Shown piece after piece: positions 35,820 to 43,139 of a DNA stretch of 64,000 bases. A program made the translations under genes and the position numbers. This stretch comes from Maccoyibacter intestinihominis. Its GTDB lineage: Bacteria; Bacillota; Clostridia; Lachnospirales; Lachnospiraceae. The notes under the pieces were generated by a model that was not told the origin of the DNA, searched no databases, and worked only from the letters and a program-made list of their open reading frames with translations. Numbering within the stretch: position 1 is the first letter of the stretch; the number at the start of each line of letters is the position of its first letter. The DNA is taken from positions 62,001-126,000 of the forward strand of contig NZ_JBBMEX010000003.1 in assembly GCF_040096355.1 (NCBI RefSeq), in the 5' to 3' direction.

Positions 35820-36842
35820 AATCAGAAAATTCATTGTGAAAGTTGTCCCGATACCTAATTCGCTGTCAACCTCAATGGTGCCGTTATGTGCTTCAACGAT
35901 TGCCTTTGCCAAAGGTAATCCCAGTCCAATCCCTTGCTTGTCCTTAGAAAAACGACTGCGATAAAACCGCTTGAAGATGTGATGTATATCCTCTGGGTGG
36001 ATGCCGCATCCATTATCCGTTATCACAATTTGGACACCAGACGGCAACTCGTTCCACGCAACACGAATTGTTGCACCACTTTCTGTATGGTCAAACGCAT
36101 TTTTCACAATATTGTCGATTGCCTCATTCAACCAATCACGATCACAAAAAAGAGAAAGATGATCCGAGCCAGACAGAATGATTTCTTTCTTTTCCTGTCT
36201 GGCTCTATATGCAAAATGCAGTTCAATATCCCGCATCATATCTGCAACATTTTCTGCGTTCTTTTCCAAGACAATGGCTCCGGCATCCAATCTTGTAATC
36301 TTGAGCAGACTTTGCACCAGTGTTTCGATACGGTCAAGTTCCTGCTCAGACAAACCCGCAAATTCTTTCACGGAGGACACTTCTATATCCTCGTCTTGAA
36401 GGAGTCCGTTATAAATATTGAGTGCTGCCAGCGGTGTTTTCAGTTGGTGTGAAATGTCGGAGATTGTATTTTTCAAAAACTCTTTCTCTCGTAACTCGTT
36501 ATCTGCATGGGCATTTAACACTGCCGCTAAAGAATTGATGGAATGAAGCAGTCGGTACAATTCGCCCTCATTGTCACATTCAATACGGGCATTGCGATCA
36601 CCATCAAGATACGCATTGATTTGTAATATCGCCTGCTCCATGATCTGATTTTGCCGATTAAAATATACAAAGCAGACTGCCCATACAGCACCGCCAGCCA
36701 ATAGAAAAAGGATTAGCAATAACAGAGAAAGCCGTCGATATGACAGCCATAGAAAAACCTCGGCTAAGAGAAATGTAACCCCAAAAACCAGTGAAAGCGA
36801 AAGAAATAGATTTTTGATTTCTTTATTTGCCAGTATCTTCAT
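35805..36842 (-). CDS. Sensor histidine kinase
   Basis: 345 residues. Two membrane helices (about 15-35 and 42-60) with a very short external loop, HAMP-like linker, H-box SDISHQLKTPLAAL, N-box NEAIDNIVKNAFDH-like, G boxes DNGCGI and GIGLGLPLAKAI. The short sensor is typical of intramembrane-sensing kinases that work with an ABC transporter. ATG 36842 follows GAGG, 8 bases after the regulator stop. Confidence 0.9.
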   Translation of the reverse strand: MKILANKEIKNLFLSLSLVFGVTFLLAEVFLWLSYRRLSLLLLILFLLAGGAVWAVCFVYFNRQNQIMEQAILQINAYLDGDRNARIECDNEGELYRLLHSINSLAAVLNAHADNELREKEFLKNTISDISHQLKTPLAALNIYNGLLQDEDIEVSSVKEFAGLSEQELDRIETLVQSLLKITRLDAGAIVLEKNAENVADMMRDIELHFAYRARQEKKEIILSGSDHLSLFCDRDWLNEAIDNIVKNAFDHTESGATIRVAWNELPSGVQIVITDNGCGIHPEDIHHIFKRFYRSRFSKDKQGIGLGLPLAKAIVEAHNGTIEVDSELGIGTTFTMNFLIPTKL

Positions 36843-36850
36843 TCTGTACC

Positions 36851-37537
36851 TCACCCGATAATATTCCATTTATATCCCATACCTCGAACAGTCAGGAGCA
36901 TTTGTGGTTCACTTGGATTATCCTCGATCTTCATACGAAGCCGACGCATATAGACCGTAAGGGTACTACTGTCGATATAATTCCCGTCGCAATCCCATAG
37001 CTTATCTAAAATTTGTCCCTTTGTCAGCACCATGCTTGGGTTTCTCATAAACAAGCACAGTAGCTTGTATTCCGCGGCAGTCAAATCCAACAGCTCCCCA
37101 TTTTTGAAAACCTGTCCTTGCAGCAAAAGAACTTTGATGCCATTCGACTGCAATTCTGTGTCTGCTGTTTGAAAAGAATTTGCACGTCGAAGTAAGGCGT
37201 TAATCCTTGAAACGAGAACCCCCAGTTTGAACGGTTTTGTGATATAGTCATCACCTCCAATATCCAGCCCCATAATAATACTTGTTTCCTCATCCGAAGC
37301 CGTCAGAAAAATAATTGGCACCTTTGATGTAAGTCGAACTCTTTTGCAAAATTCAAAGCCAGACCCATCTGGCAGAGATACGTCCAACACCAACAAATCA
37401 TATTTTCCGTCTGTCCACAATTCCTCCGCTTCTTTGAGCGTTCTGGCGATATTTAATTCAAATCCCTGCTTTTTGAAAGCAAAAGAAAGCCCGTTAATCA
37501 GGCTTAGATCATCTTCAAGAAGTAATATATTACTCAT
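36851..37537 (-). CDS. OmpR-family response regulator
   Basis: 228 residues: receiver with LLEDD, phospho-acceptor Asp in LLVLDVSLPDG, Lys in DDYITKPF; winged-helix output domain ending VRGMGYKWN. Partner of the kinase encoded just downstream. It probably acts at the AGCCTACA repeats before the ABC genes. Confidence 0.93.
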   Translation of the reverse strand: MSNILLLEDDLSLINGLSFAFKKQGFELNIARTLKEAEELWTDGKYDLLVLDVSLPDGSGFEFCKRVRLTSKVPIIFLTASDEETSIIMGLDIGGDDYITKPFKLGVLVSRINALLRRANSFQTADTELQSNGIKVLLLQGQVFKNGELLDLTAAEYKLLCLFMRNPSMVLTKGQILDKLWDCDGNYIDSSTLTVYMRRLRMKIEDNPSEPQMLLTVRGMGYKWNIIG

Positions 37538-37718
37538 ACTTTTTTACCTTTCCTTGTTTTGTTCGACCATCAATCGGCTTCTCCGCAGTTTTAGGGAGCA
37601 GCCAAACACCGGCCATTTTCACAGCGCCGGGGATACGCCCACCAGCACAATAATAATTTACCCTACGAGGTGTCACGCCCCACTTCTCGGCGGCCTCTTT
37701 CAATGTCATATAGTCCAT
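37530..37718 (-). CDS. Excisionase-like MerR/HTH-17 protein
   Basis: 62 residues: MTLKEAAEKWGVTPRRVNYYCAGGRIPGAVKMAGVWLLPK is a small winged helix of the excisionase/DNA-binding domain type. GGAGG lies 6 bases before the ATG. It overlaps the response regulator gene by 8 bases, so it heads this operon. It may be a local regulator or a recombination directionality factor. Confidence 0.75.
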   Translation of the reverse strand: MDYMTLKEAAEKWGVTPRRVNYYCAGGRIPGAVKMAGVWLLPKTAEKPIDGRTKQGKVKKYE

Positions 37719-37820
37719 TTCGCACCTCCACAGAGTACATTATAGTTCTTTATCTCGAACAGTACAAGTTGGAGGCTGCATATTGATGAAATGAAATACT
37801 ACTTTGTGTAAAATCTCATT

Positions 37821-37838
37821 ACATTCTCATAACCAGAC
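37821..37838 (+). repeat. Direct repeat copy B (ACATTCTCATAACCAGAC)
   Basis: Second copy of the motif at 32927-32942, 27 bases before the XRE gene. Confidence 0.4.
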
Positions 37839-37871
37839 CCGAAATGTACAATGATATAGGGTGATATGAGA

Positions 37872-38231
37872 ATGAACCAAGAAGAAAGAAGGTTTGACTT
37901 TCACGGCCTCGGGGCGGCTCTCAAACGAGCCAGAGAAGAAAAGGGATGGACACAAGCCTATGTTGCGGAATTAGTAGACCGTGACTCCCGTACCATTATG
38001 AATATTGAGAACAAAGGTCAGTATCCCAGTTTCGACCTTTTTGTTAAACTCATTACCATGTTTGACGTTTCAGTTGACCAGTTTATTCATGCGGACGGAG
38101 GGGCAAGGTCAAGCTCTTGCAGAAAGCACATTGATGTGCTCCTAAATTCTATGAATGAAAAAGAGCTTGTTGTAATAGAAGCCACAGCCGAGGGCATTAA
38201 GAAAGCCAGAGAAACGGAGGTTCCAGAATAA
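37872..38231 (+). CDS. XRE-family regulator of Layer 2
   Basis: 119 residues: an N-terminal helix-turn-helix (LGAALKRAREEKGWTQAYVAELVDRDSRTIMNIENKGQYPSFDLFVKLITMFDVSVDQF) and a helical tail. It is transcribed opposite to the cargo and transfer operons and sits between them, the usual place for the element's repressor. ATG 37866 in the same frame is an alternative start. Confidence 0.82.
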   Translation: MNQEERRFDFHGLGAALKRAREEKGWTQAYVAELVDRDSRTIMNIENKGQYPSFDLFVKLITMFDVSVDQFIHADGGARSSSCRKHIDVLLNSMNEKELVVIEATAEGIKKARETEVPE

Positions 38232-38343
38232 GGGCCTCTGTTTTTTTGCGCCATTTTCGGGGGTGCCGCTAAGTGGCAAGCAATGCCTCTGTGGCCACAA
38301 GTGGCACAAAGGCGGCTTGTTGGGGCTCGCCCCAAACCCGTAT

Positions 38344-38366
38344 CTTCGGGCCAACATGGCCCGAAG
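38344..38366. repeat. ICE palindrome copy 4
   Basis: Perfect arms CTTCGGGCCA and TGGCCCGAAG around ACA, 34 bases after the relaxase stop. A TTGGGGC/GCCCCAA hairpin lies just to the left (38318-38334). Confidence 0.82.
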
Positions 38367-38400
38367 TGTCAGCGTCGCTTTGCTCCTTATTTTCATAACC

Positions 38401-39816
38401 TTAACGCTCCTTTTCCTGCTTTCTTCCCGGCTCGGTGTAGCCCATCAGAGTGTCAATGTTCGCCTTGATCGTGACGATCTCCTGCATATCCCGTCGTGCC
38501 TTCTGGTATTCTCCATAGAGCTGTTTTTTCTTTGCTGTGAGCTTGCGGCCTTCCTCCTTCAGCACATCCATTTTAGGGAGCTTCGCCCCGCCCAGCAGAG
38601 AGCGCATTTCCGCTTGTGCAGCCCGGTACAGTTCAAGGGCGGCCTCATGCTCCGCAAGGAATTTCCGGCTGTACTTCGTCGCCTTATACTGCTCAAAGAC
38701 TGGGCGGGTTTTGGCATACTGAACCGTTGCGGCCTTTAGCCCGGCATTGGTTTTCATGGCCTGCTCCGTCTGCTTGACCTGTTCGGAAATAACATGGAAA
38801 CGGTCTGCCGCCTCGGTGGCTTTCTGTGCCAACTGCTCATAATCGGTCAGGTTATTGTCCTGTATATAGGCAAGAGCGGCGGCCATCTGCTTAATGTTAA
38901 ATACCTTCGCCCAGCGTTCATATCCCGGCCCCTTACCGGCAGCCAGCTTTGCTTGAATATCCACCGCCAGACTGATTTTCCGCTCCGAGCGCCCGGGGCG
39001 TTTTTCTTTGCCCTCAATGGCGGACAGAACATCTTGCAAGTCGTAGCCGTCCCCCAGCGTGGAGGCACGCAGACGGGTGAAGCGTTCCTGTCCCTGCCCG
39101 GTCAGCCGGAAGCTGATACCGCCGCCCCGAACCGTCTTGACCTCATACCCGGCCCGCTTCATCAAATTGAGAAATTCGTCCAGATCAGCGGGGCGTTCCG
39201 CCAACGCAGTATCAATGGCAAGGCGCAGCCTGTCCTGATAGGAAAGCGGCCCTTTCCGGTCTTTCTGCCACTCTCCATAGTTCCGATACTTGCCCTTGCT
39301 CCGGGGCTTCGGGTTCTCTACAATGGACAGCCCGTTTTCAAGGCACAGCCTGTCAGAGAGCCGCCGAAGGGCGAAGCTGGAGCCCCAAAAGTTTCGGAAT
39401 TTCCGGGCGCAGTCAAGGGTGGTGGAGTTGTAATAAATGTGACAATGGATGTGCTGCTTATCGGTGTGCGTGGTAACGATAAAAGCGTGCCGCCCCTTTG
39501 TCCAGCGCATAGCCAGCTCATAGCCGATACGGTTCGCCTCCTTCGGGGTGATCTCGCCCGGATAGAAGGATTGTCGTATCTGATAGCACAGCACATTATT
39601 TTCTTTCTTCTGTTCCCGGCCCGTCATAGCGGCATAGCTGGCCTTTGCCAAAAGGAACTCGTCCGCCACGGTGGCCGGATCACATTCATAAGCGGAGATA
39701 TACTTTCCGCTTTCTGTTTTCTCCGGGTCCTTGCCATAGTCCAGACAATCCCGGATAGCCTCAGCAATCGTTTCGCCTTCGCCCGCATGGCGCTGTAACA
39801 AAGTTGTGGTAGCCAA
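38401..39816 (-). CDS. MOBP-type relaxase of Layer 2
   Basis: 471 residues. The N-terminal nuclease domain has the catalytic Tyr region SGKYISAYECDP, FYPGEITPKEANRIGYELAMRW, and the metal motif HTDKQHIHCHIYYN. The C-terminal half is alpha-helical/coiled-coil (KQTEQAMKTNAGLKAATVQYAKTRPVFEQY). It nicks the element's oriT and leads the strand to VirD4. It is related to the Layer 1 relaxase but clearly diverged and more GC-rich. Confidence 0.93.
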   Translation of the reverse strand: MATTTLLQRHAGEGETIAEAIRDCLDYGKDPEKTESGKYISAYECDPATVADEFLLAKASYAAMTGREQKKENNVLCYQIRQSFYPGEITPKEANRIGYELAMRWTKGRHAFIVTTHTDKQHIHCHIYYNSTTLDCARKFRNFWGSSFALRRLSDRLCLENGLSIVENPKPRSKGKYRNYGEWQKDRKGPLSYQDRLRLAIDTALAERPADLDEFLNLMKRAGYEVKTVRGGGISFRLTGQGQERFTRLRASTLGDGYDLQDVLSAIEGKEKRPGRSERKISLAVDIQAKLAAGKGPGYERWAKVFNIKQMAAALAYIQDNNLTDYEQLAQKATEAADRFHVISEQVKQTEQAMKTNAGLKAATVQYAKTRPVFEQYKATKYSRKFLAEHEAALELYRAAQAEMRSLLGGAKLPKMDVLKEEGRKLTAKKKQLYGEYQKARRDMQEIVTIKANIDTLMGYTEPGRKQEKER

Positions 39817-39868
39817 AAATCATTCCTCCTTTCCATGAGAAAGGGGCGGCCCATTCAGACCGCCCCGA

Positions 39869-39891
39869 CTTCGGGCCAGTATGGCCCGAGG
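39869..39891. repeat. ICE palindrome copy 5
   Basis: Arms CTTCGGGCCA and TGGCCCGAGG around GTA, 4 bases after the stop of the membrane protein gene and before the relaxase gene. Confidence 0.8.
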
Positions 39892-39895
39892 CTGC

Positions 39896-40186
39896 TTAAC
39901 TTGCCAGAAACCGGTACAGAGCGGATTTGCCTCCGTCCAGCGCCCAAAGAAGGGAGCCCGCCGCCGCTTGCAGTCCATACGGCGAAAGAAGGAAGGCAAG
40001 AAACAGAAATACAATCCCGCCTATGGGCGTCGGCGTGAAAAAGAGAGCGACACCCAGCACCGTCAGGATCACAGAGGCAATCGTCAGCAGGACGGCACAA
40101 ATATCAAACAGGAACACCAGCAGAGCCGCCAGAAGGCACAACGCTAAAGCAAAGGGAGCAACCAATATTTTCAGCAGTATCTTCAT
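39896..40186 (-). CDS. Hydrophobic membrane protein of Tn1549-type elements (CD1845-like)
   Basis: 96 residues, almost entirely hydrophobic, with two or three membrane helices (LVAPFALALCLLAALLVFLFDICAVLLTIASVILTVLGVALFF, then GGIVFLFLAFLLSPYG). ATG 40186 follows GGAGG. It lies between mobC and the relaxase, where such elements encode a protein of this type. Function unknown. Confidence 0.65.
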   Translation of the reverse strand: MKILLKILVAPFALALCLLAALLVFLFDICAVLLTIASVILTVLGVALFFTPTPIGGIVFLFLAFLLSPYGLQAAAGSLLWALDGGKSALYRFLAS

Positions 40187-40221
40187 CTTCAAAACCTCCT
40201 TTATCTATCCTTCCTACCTCT

Positions 40222-40266
40222 ATTTTATCATGCCTGCCCGGGGACATAAATGTTGCGAAAGATTAG
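40222..40266 (-). promoter_or_regulatory. Promoter with upstream box shared with the recombinase promoter
   Basis: On the minus strand -35 TTTATG (40250-40245), 17 bases, -10 TAAAAT (40227-40222). AATGTTGCGAAAGATTAG (40249-40266) matches 31284-31301 at 17 of 18 positions, with the same spacing to the -10. It would drive the membrane protein-relaxase unit. Confidence 0.65.
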
Positions 40267-40283
40267 TAAATCCTGTCCCAAAC

Positions 40284-40306
40284 CTTCGGCTCATACTGGC
40301 CCGAAG
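40284..40306. repeat. ICE palindrome copy 6
   Basis: CTTCGGCTCA and TGGCCCGAAG around TAC, between the mobC stop and the promoter of the next unit; one arm is slightly degenerate. Confidence 0.72.
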
Positions 40307-40361
40307 TGGTAAAAAAAGAGCAGGGCGGCAAGCCCCGTAACGGAAGCCTGCCGCCCTCGTC

Positions 40362-40703
40362 TTACTTTGCCACCAGCTCGGAGAGCTCCCGCAACACCTT
40401 TGACACCTCGCCCCACAGCTTTTCATAGTCCCGCTTCAATCCGTCGATTTCCTCCGGGTACACGCCATAGGTGTGTGCGTGTACGGCGACCTGATTGAGA
40501 TTGTTGGAACAGCGCCGTTGCAGAGAGATCAGCTCTTTTACGGGCGTAAGGTCGATGTGCAGGATATACCCGTTCAGAGCCATTTTCCGTACATAAGCCC
40601 CGGCGTTGGAAATGCCCGCCTCGGCCATCCGCTCATGGATGGCCGCCAGCTCGTCCGGTGTTACCATGACGTGCAGATGGACATTCCGCTTGCGGTTCTC
40701 CAT
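40362..40703 (-). CDS. mobC: MobC-like mobilization protein of Layer 2
   Basis: 113 residues: RNVHLHVMVTPDELAAIHERMAEAGISNAGAYVRKMALNGYI (ribbon-helix-helix) and LQRRCSNNLNQVAVHAHTYGVYPEEIDGLKRDYEKLW (MobC C-terminal signature). Relaxosome accessory factor for the relaxase. The ATG overlaps the stop of the preceding small gene. Confidence 0.9.
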   Translation of the reverse strand: MENRKRNVHLHVMVTPDELAAIHERMAEAGISNAGAYVRKMALNGYILHIDLTPVKELISLQRRCSNNLNQVAVHAHTYGVYPEEIDGLKRDYEKLWGEVSKVLRELSELVAK

Positions 40704-40885
40704 CAGCGTTCCAGCTCCCGGCCTTTCCGGCGTTCTTTGGGCTCCTTTACCTTATCCAGCGGTTTTGCGTCCAACTCCGGGGGCGTGGGCGGGATGGGCG
40801 TGTTGTTGGGTACGCCGTCGATCATGTTGCAGTTCTGCTCTGTGGAGAGCTCGGCGGTTTTCAGATAGTTGTCTTTTTCGTGCAT
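40703..40885 (-). CDS. Small proline-rich ICE protein (DUF4316-type tail)
   Basis: 60 residues: NYLKTAELSTEQNCNMIDGVPNNTP, then a proline-rich tail. This resembles the C-terminal piece of Tn1549-type DUF4316 proteins. GGAGG precedes the ATG. Coupled to mobC (ATGA overlap). Function unknown. Confidence 0.6.
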   Translation of the reverse strand: MHEKDNYLKTAELSTEQNCNMIDGVPNNTPIPPTPPELDAKPLDKVKEPKERRKGRELER

Positions 40886-40897
40886 GGCGATCCTCCT

Positions 40898-41488
40898 TTA
40901 TCGTTCCTCATGGTTTTTATGGTTTCGCTTCTGGCCGGGTTCCTTCGGGGGTTCCTGCCCTCTGGTTTCATCTTTGAGCCGGGCAGTAATGGATGGGCGC
41001 ACCCGGTCAGGATTGCCCGGTGCTGGTTTCAGCTCATAATCCTCCATCTGCTTTTCGGTCAGCGGCTTTGCGTAGGTCAGTTCGCCCCATGCCATCAGCC
41101 TGCCGTCTGCCACAGGACGCCGCCTGTCATCATCGTAGTTGACGATGGAAAGAGGCTGGTTATCCGGCGGCTTCGGGTAAGTTCCTATGTCCACGGGCCG
41201 CTGGGTGGAATAATAGCGGTAAACGCCCTCCGGTCCCAGCTCGGTATGCTTGACCGCCGCATGGTAAAACTGCTGATAGTCGTCCACCCGGCGGTCAAAG
41301 TCCCTCTGCGCCCACGCCTGACTGGTTCCATAGCGGCCCCAGTAGTAATCCCGATGGCCGTTTTCCCCCTCGGTAAACTGCCAGGTCACAAAGGGGCTCG
41401 GCGCTCCCGGATTATGCCCCAGCGCAAAGCCGTGTCCGGTTTCAAAGGTGGCAGCTTTCAAAATCACATATCCTTGTACTGTCTCCAA
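40898..41488 (-). CDS. Conserved ICE protein of unknown function (YodL/DUF4316-like region)
   Basis: 196 residues, starting at TTG 41488 six bases after AAAGGAGG (an ATG farther upstream lies inside palindrome copy 7 and has no ribosome site). The sequence has VILKAATFETGHGFALGHNPGAPSPFVTWQFTEGENGHRDYYWGRY, with repeated aromatic residues, and a charged C-terminus. It is a conserved accessory gene of Tn1549-type elements. Confidence 0.65.
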   Translation of the reverse strand: METVQGYVILKAATFETGHGFALGHNPGAPSPFVTWQFTEGENGHRDYYWGRYGTSQAWAQRDFDRRVDDYQQFYHAAVKHTELGPEGVYRYYSTQRPVDIGTYPKPPDNQPLSIVNYDDDRRRPVADGRLMAWGELTYAKPLTEKQMEDYELKPAPGNPDRVRPSITARLKDETRGQEPPKEPGQKRNHKNHEER

Positions 41489-41507
41489 GAGATTCCTCCT
41501 TTCTGTG

Positions 41508-41530
41508 CCTCGGGCCAACATGACCCGAAG
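41508..41530. repeat. ICE palindrome copy 7
   Basis: Arms CCTCGGGCCA and TGACCCGAAG around ACA, just upstream of the TTG-started gene. Confidence 0.8.
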
Positions 41531-41620
41531 TGCTGGATGTTACGAAATAAGAGGGCAGACCGGGGAGGAATGTAATAAGATATTCCCACCCCGGAAACAC
41601 CCTCAAAAAAGCCCGGAATG

Positions 41621-42022
41621 TCAAGCCTTTGGAGGCGGCAAATCGTAACAGCCGCCCGGCCTTTTCTCCCGCATTTTCCTCATGCGTTCCCGGCTTTTCC
41701 GTCGGTTCCCTTCGGCCTTGCAGGCGTCGGAGCAGTAGGCTTGACGCCCCTCGGGCAAAAATGCCTTTCCGCAGACCGCACAGGCCCGCAGCTCCGGGGA
41801 GATGCCTTCCGTTGTCAGCGCCGCTTGAAGCTCTGGGTTAAGGGGCAGGACAGCCTCACGGAAGTAACGGCAGTACGCCCCTGTCCAGCACTTGTGCAGC
41901 ATATAGCAGGCACAGTCAAGAGGAAGGCACAGGCCGCTTTCCCGGTCATAGTTGGCGCACATCCCCGTGACCAGAGTGCGGATTTTCTTCTTCTCGTCAC
42001 GGGTCAGCTCCCGGGCGTCCAT
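41621..42022 (-). CDS. Cysteine-rich VLP-type protein with zinc-ribbon-like motifs
   Basis: 133 residues with about ten cysteines: CANYDRESGLCLPLDCACYMLHKCWTG, and a C-terminal zinc knuckle CAVCGKAFLPEGRQAYCSDAC. This pattern is the Cys-rich VLP family seen in conjugative elements of clostridia. It probably binds metal and nucleic acid. Exact role unknown. Confidence 0.72.
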   Translation of the reverse strand: MDARELTRDEKKKIRTLVTGMCANYDRESGLCLPLDCACYMLHKCWTGAYCRYFREAVLPLNPELQAALTTEGISPELRACAVCGKAFLPEGRQAYCSDACKAEGNRRKSRERMRKMREKRPGGCYDLPPPKA

Positions 42023-42214
42023 TTAAGACTTCGGGCCACGATGGCCCGAAGGGCGGGGCTCCACGATCAGCGCCCGGAACTTCTTCCGGCACTGTTTTTT
42101 CTTTCCTTTGCACTCCTTGTAATAACGGCATCCCTTACAAGGGTCGTCATTGTTCCAGCCGGGGTGCGGTACTTCCTTCATCATTCGTTCAAAAGGGCTG
42201 CTTGTAAAATTCAT
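42023..42214 (-). CDS. Small cysteine-rich protein
   Basis: 63 residues: PHPGWNNDDPCKGCRYYKECKGKKKQC gives four cysteines in CxxC-like spacing, followed by a basic stretch. The last codons are formed by palindrome copy 8 (PSGHRGPKS). ATG 42214 follows a GAGGAAT site. Confidence 0.6.
   Translation of the reverse strand: MNFTSSPFERMMKEVPHPGWNNDDPCKGCRYYKECKGKKKQCRKKFRALIVEPRPSGHRGPKS
42029..42051. repeat. ICE palindrome copy 8, inside a coding end
   Basis: Perfect arms CTTCGGGCCA and TGGCCCGAAG around CGA. It is translated in frame as part of the C-terminus of the small cysteine-rich protein. Confidence 0.82.
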
Positions 42215-42216
42215 TC

Positions 42217-42864
42217 TCATTCCTCCGTATCTTCCTCCCATGGCGGGGTATCTTCGTCATCGGGTTCCTCTGAGATCTCCTCCAGCTCCCCGTCCTCATA
42301 TTCGCAGTAATCATCTTCCAAATCCGGGGCTTCATGCTTCGGCTTGTAAATCTTGAAATAGTAACCAATCCCACCGCCGGCCAGCACCACCGCACCGATC
42401 AGGAGCAGAGAGAGAAGGGGGCTGTCCTTTTTCTCCGGCTCGGATTCCGGTACTTCCTCCACCGGTTCGGTGGGCTTTGGCTCTGGCTCCGGGGTCACTT
42501 CTTTGGGCGGTTCCTTACCCTGTTCGGCAAGAGGCAGAAGGTCGTCTGTGGTAACGGTATTGAGGAAATAGACGTTCTCGCTGGTTTTCTGTTTGTCGAT
42601 CACCAGATAAAACACGCTCTCGTCTGCTGTGGTAATGGTGTAAAACTCTTTACCGTCCTCGTCGGTGGCGTTGTCCACCACGGTTCCCGTCCCGTCCGGG
42701 GTAAAGGGGTTCTGTGTTTCCGGCTCCGCTTCGGTTTCCGCCGGGGCGGGAGCTGTCTCCGGCTGTGGCTCGCTGCTCTGGGCGTAGGCCGGGACCGTAA
42801 AGATCAGGCAACACAAAAGGCTGGCAGCCATCGCCGCCAGCCTGCGGTATTTAGTTTTCTTCAT
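42217..42864 (-). CDS. DUF4366 membrane protein of conjugative elements
   Basis: 215 residues: signal peptide (LAAMAASLLCCLIFTVPAYAQ), Pro/Glu-rich external region, a conserved core with EFYTITTADESVFYLVIDKQKTSENVYFLNTVTTDDLL, a second transmembrane helix (LLSLLLIGAVVLAGGGIGYYF) and an acidic cytoplasmic tail. This is the DUF4366 layout, a transfer-module protein of Tn1549-like elements. ATG 42864 follows AAAAGGAGG. Confidence 0.85.
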   Translation of the reverse strand: MKKTKYRRLAAMAASLLCCLIFTVPAYAQSSEPQPETAPAPAETEAEPETQNPFTPDGTGTVVDNATDEDGKEFYTITTADESVFYLVIDKQKTSENVYFLNTVTTDDLLPLAEQGKEPPKEVTPEPEPKPTEPVEEVPESEPEKKDSPLLSLLLIGAVVLAGGGIGYYFKIYKPKHEAPDLEDDYCEYEDGELEEISEEPDDEDTPPWEEDTEE

Positions 42865-43117
42865 GGGCTGTGTCCTCCTTTTCGGGTGCCTCCGGCTTCG
42901 GGTCAGTATGGCCCGAAGCGGTAAGGCTGTTTTTGGGGTCATTCAGAAATGCCATCAGCTGGGCGGGCGTCAGTTTAAGGGAGCGCACCGCCTGCACGAT
43001 CTGGCTGTTTTCTTCCTCCTGTTTCTGCTTTTCCAGCTCCCGGATTTTGGCCTGCCACTCGGCAGCCTTCTCCCGGGCTTTTTCCAGTTCCTTATCGAGC
43101 TTGTCGATCTTGTTCAT
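42851..43117 (-). CDS. DUF4315 protein
   Basis: 88 residues: NKIDKLDKELEKAREKAAEWQAKIRELEKQKQEEEN coiled coil, then SLKLTPAQLMAFLND, the DUF4315 signature. It precedes DUF4366 as in Tn1549 and overlaps it by 14 bases. Palindrome copy 9 is read in frame near the C-terminus (ASGHTDPKP). Confidence 0.85.
   Translation of the reverse strand: MNKIDKLDKELEKAREKAAEWQAKIRELEKQKQEEENSQIVQAVRSLKLTPAQLMAFLNDPKNSLTASGHTDPKPEAPEKEDTAHEEN
42896..42918. repeat. ICE palindrome copy 9, inside a coding end
   Basis: Arms CTTCGGGTCA and TGGCCCGAAG around GTA, located in the 3' coding part of the DUF4315 gene. Confidence 0.8.
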
Positions 43118-43139
43118 GCAAGGACTCCTTTCCTCTGGC

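Noticed and set aside
33204..37537. VanB-type glycopeptide resistance cargo, as in Tn1549
   Set aside because: The two-component system is next to an FtsX-type ABC transporter; there is no ligase, dehydrogenase or dipeptidase gene.
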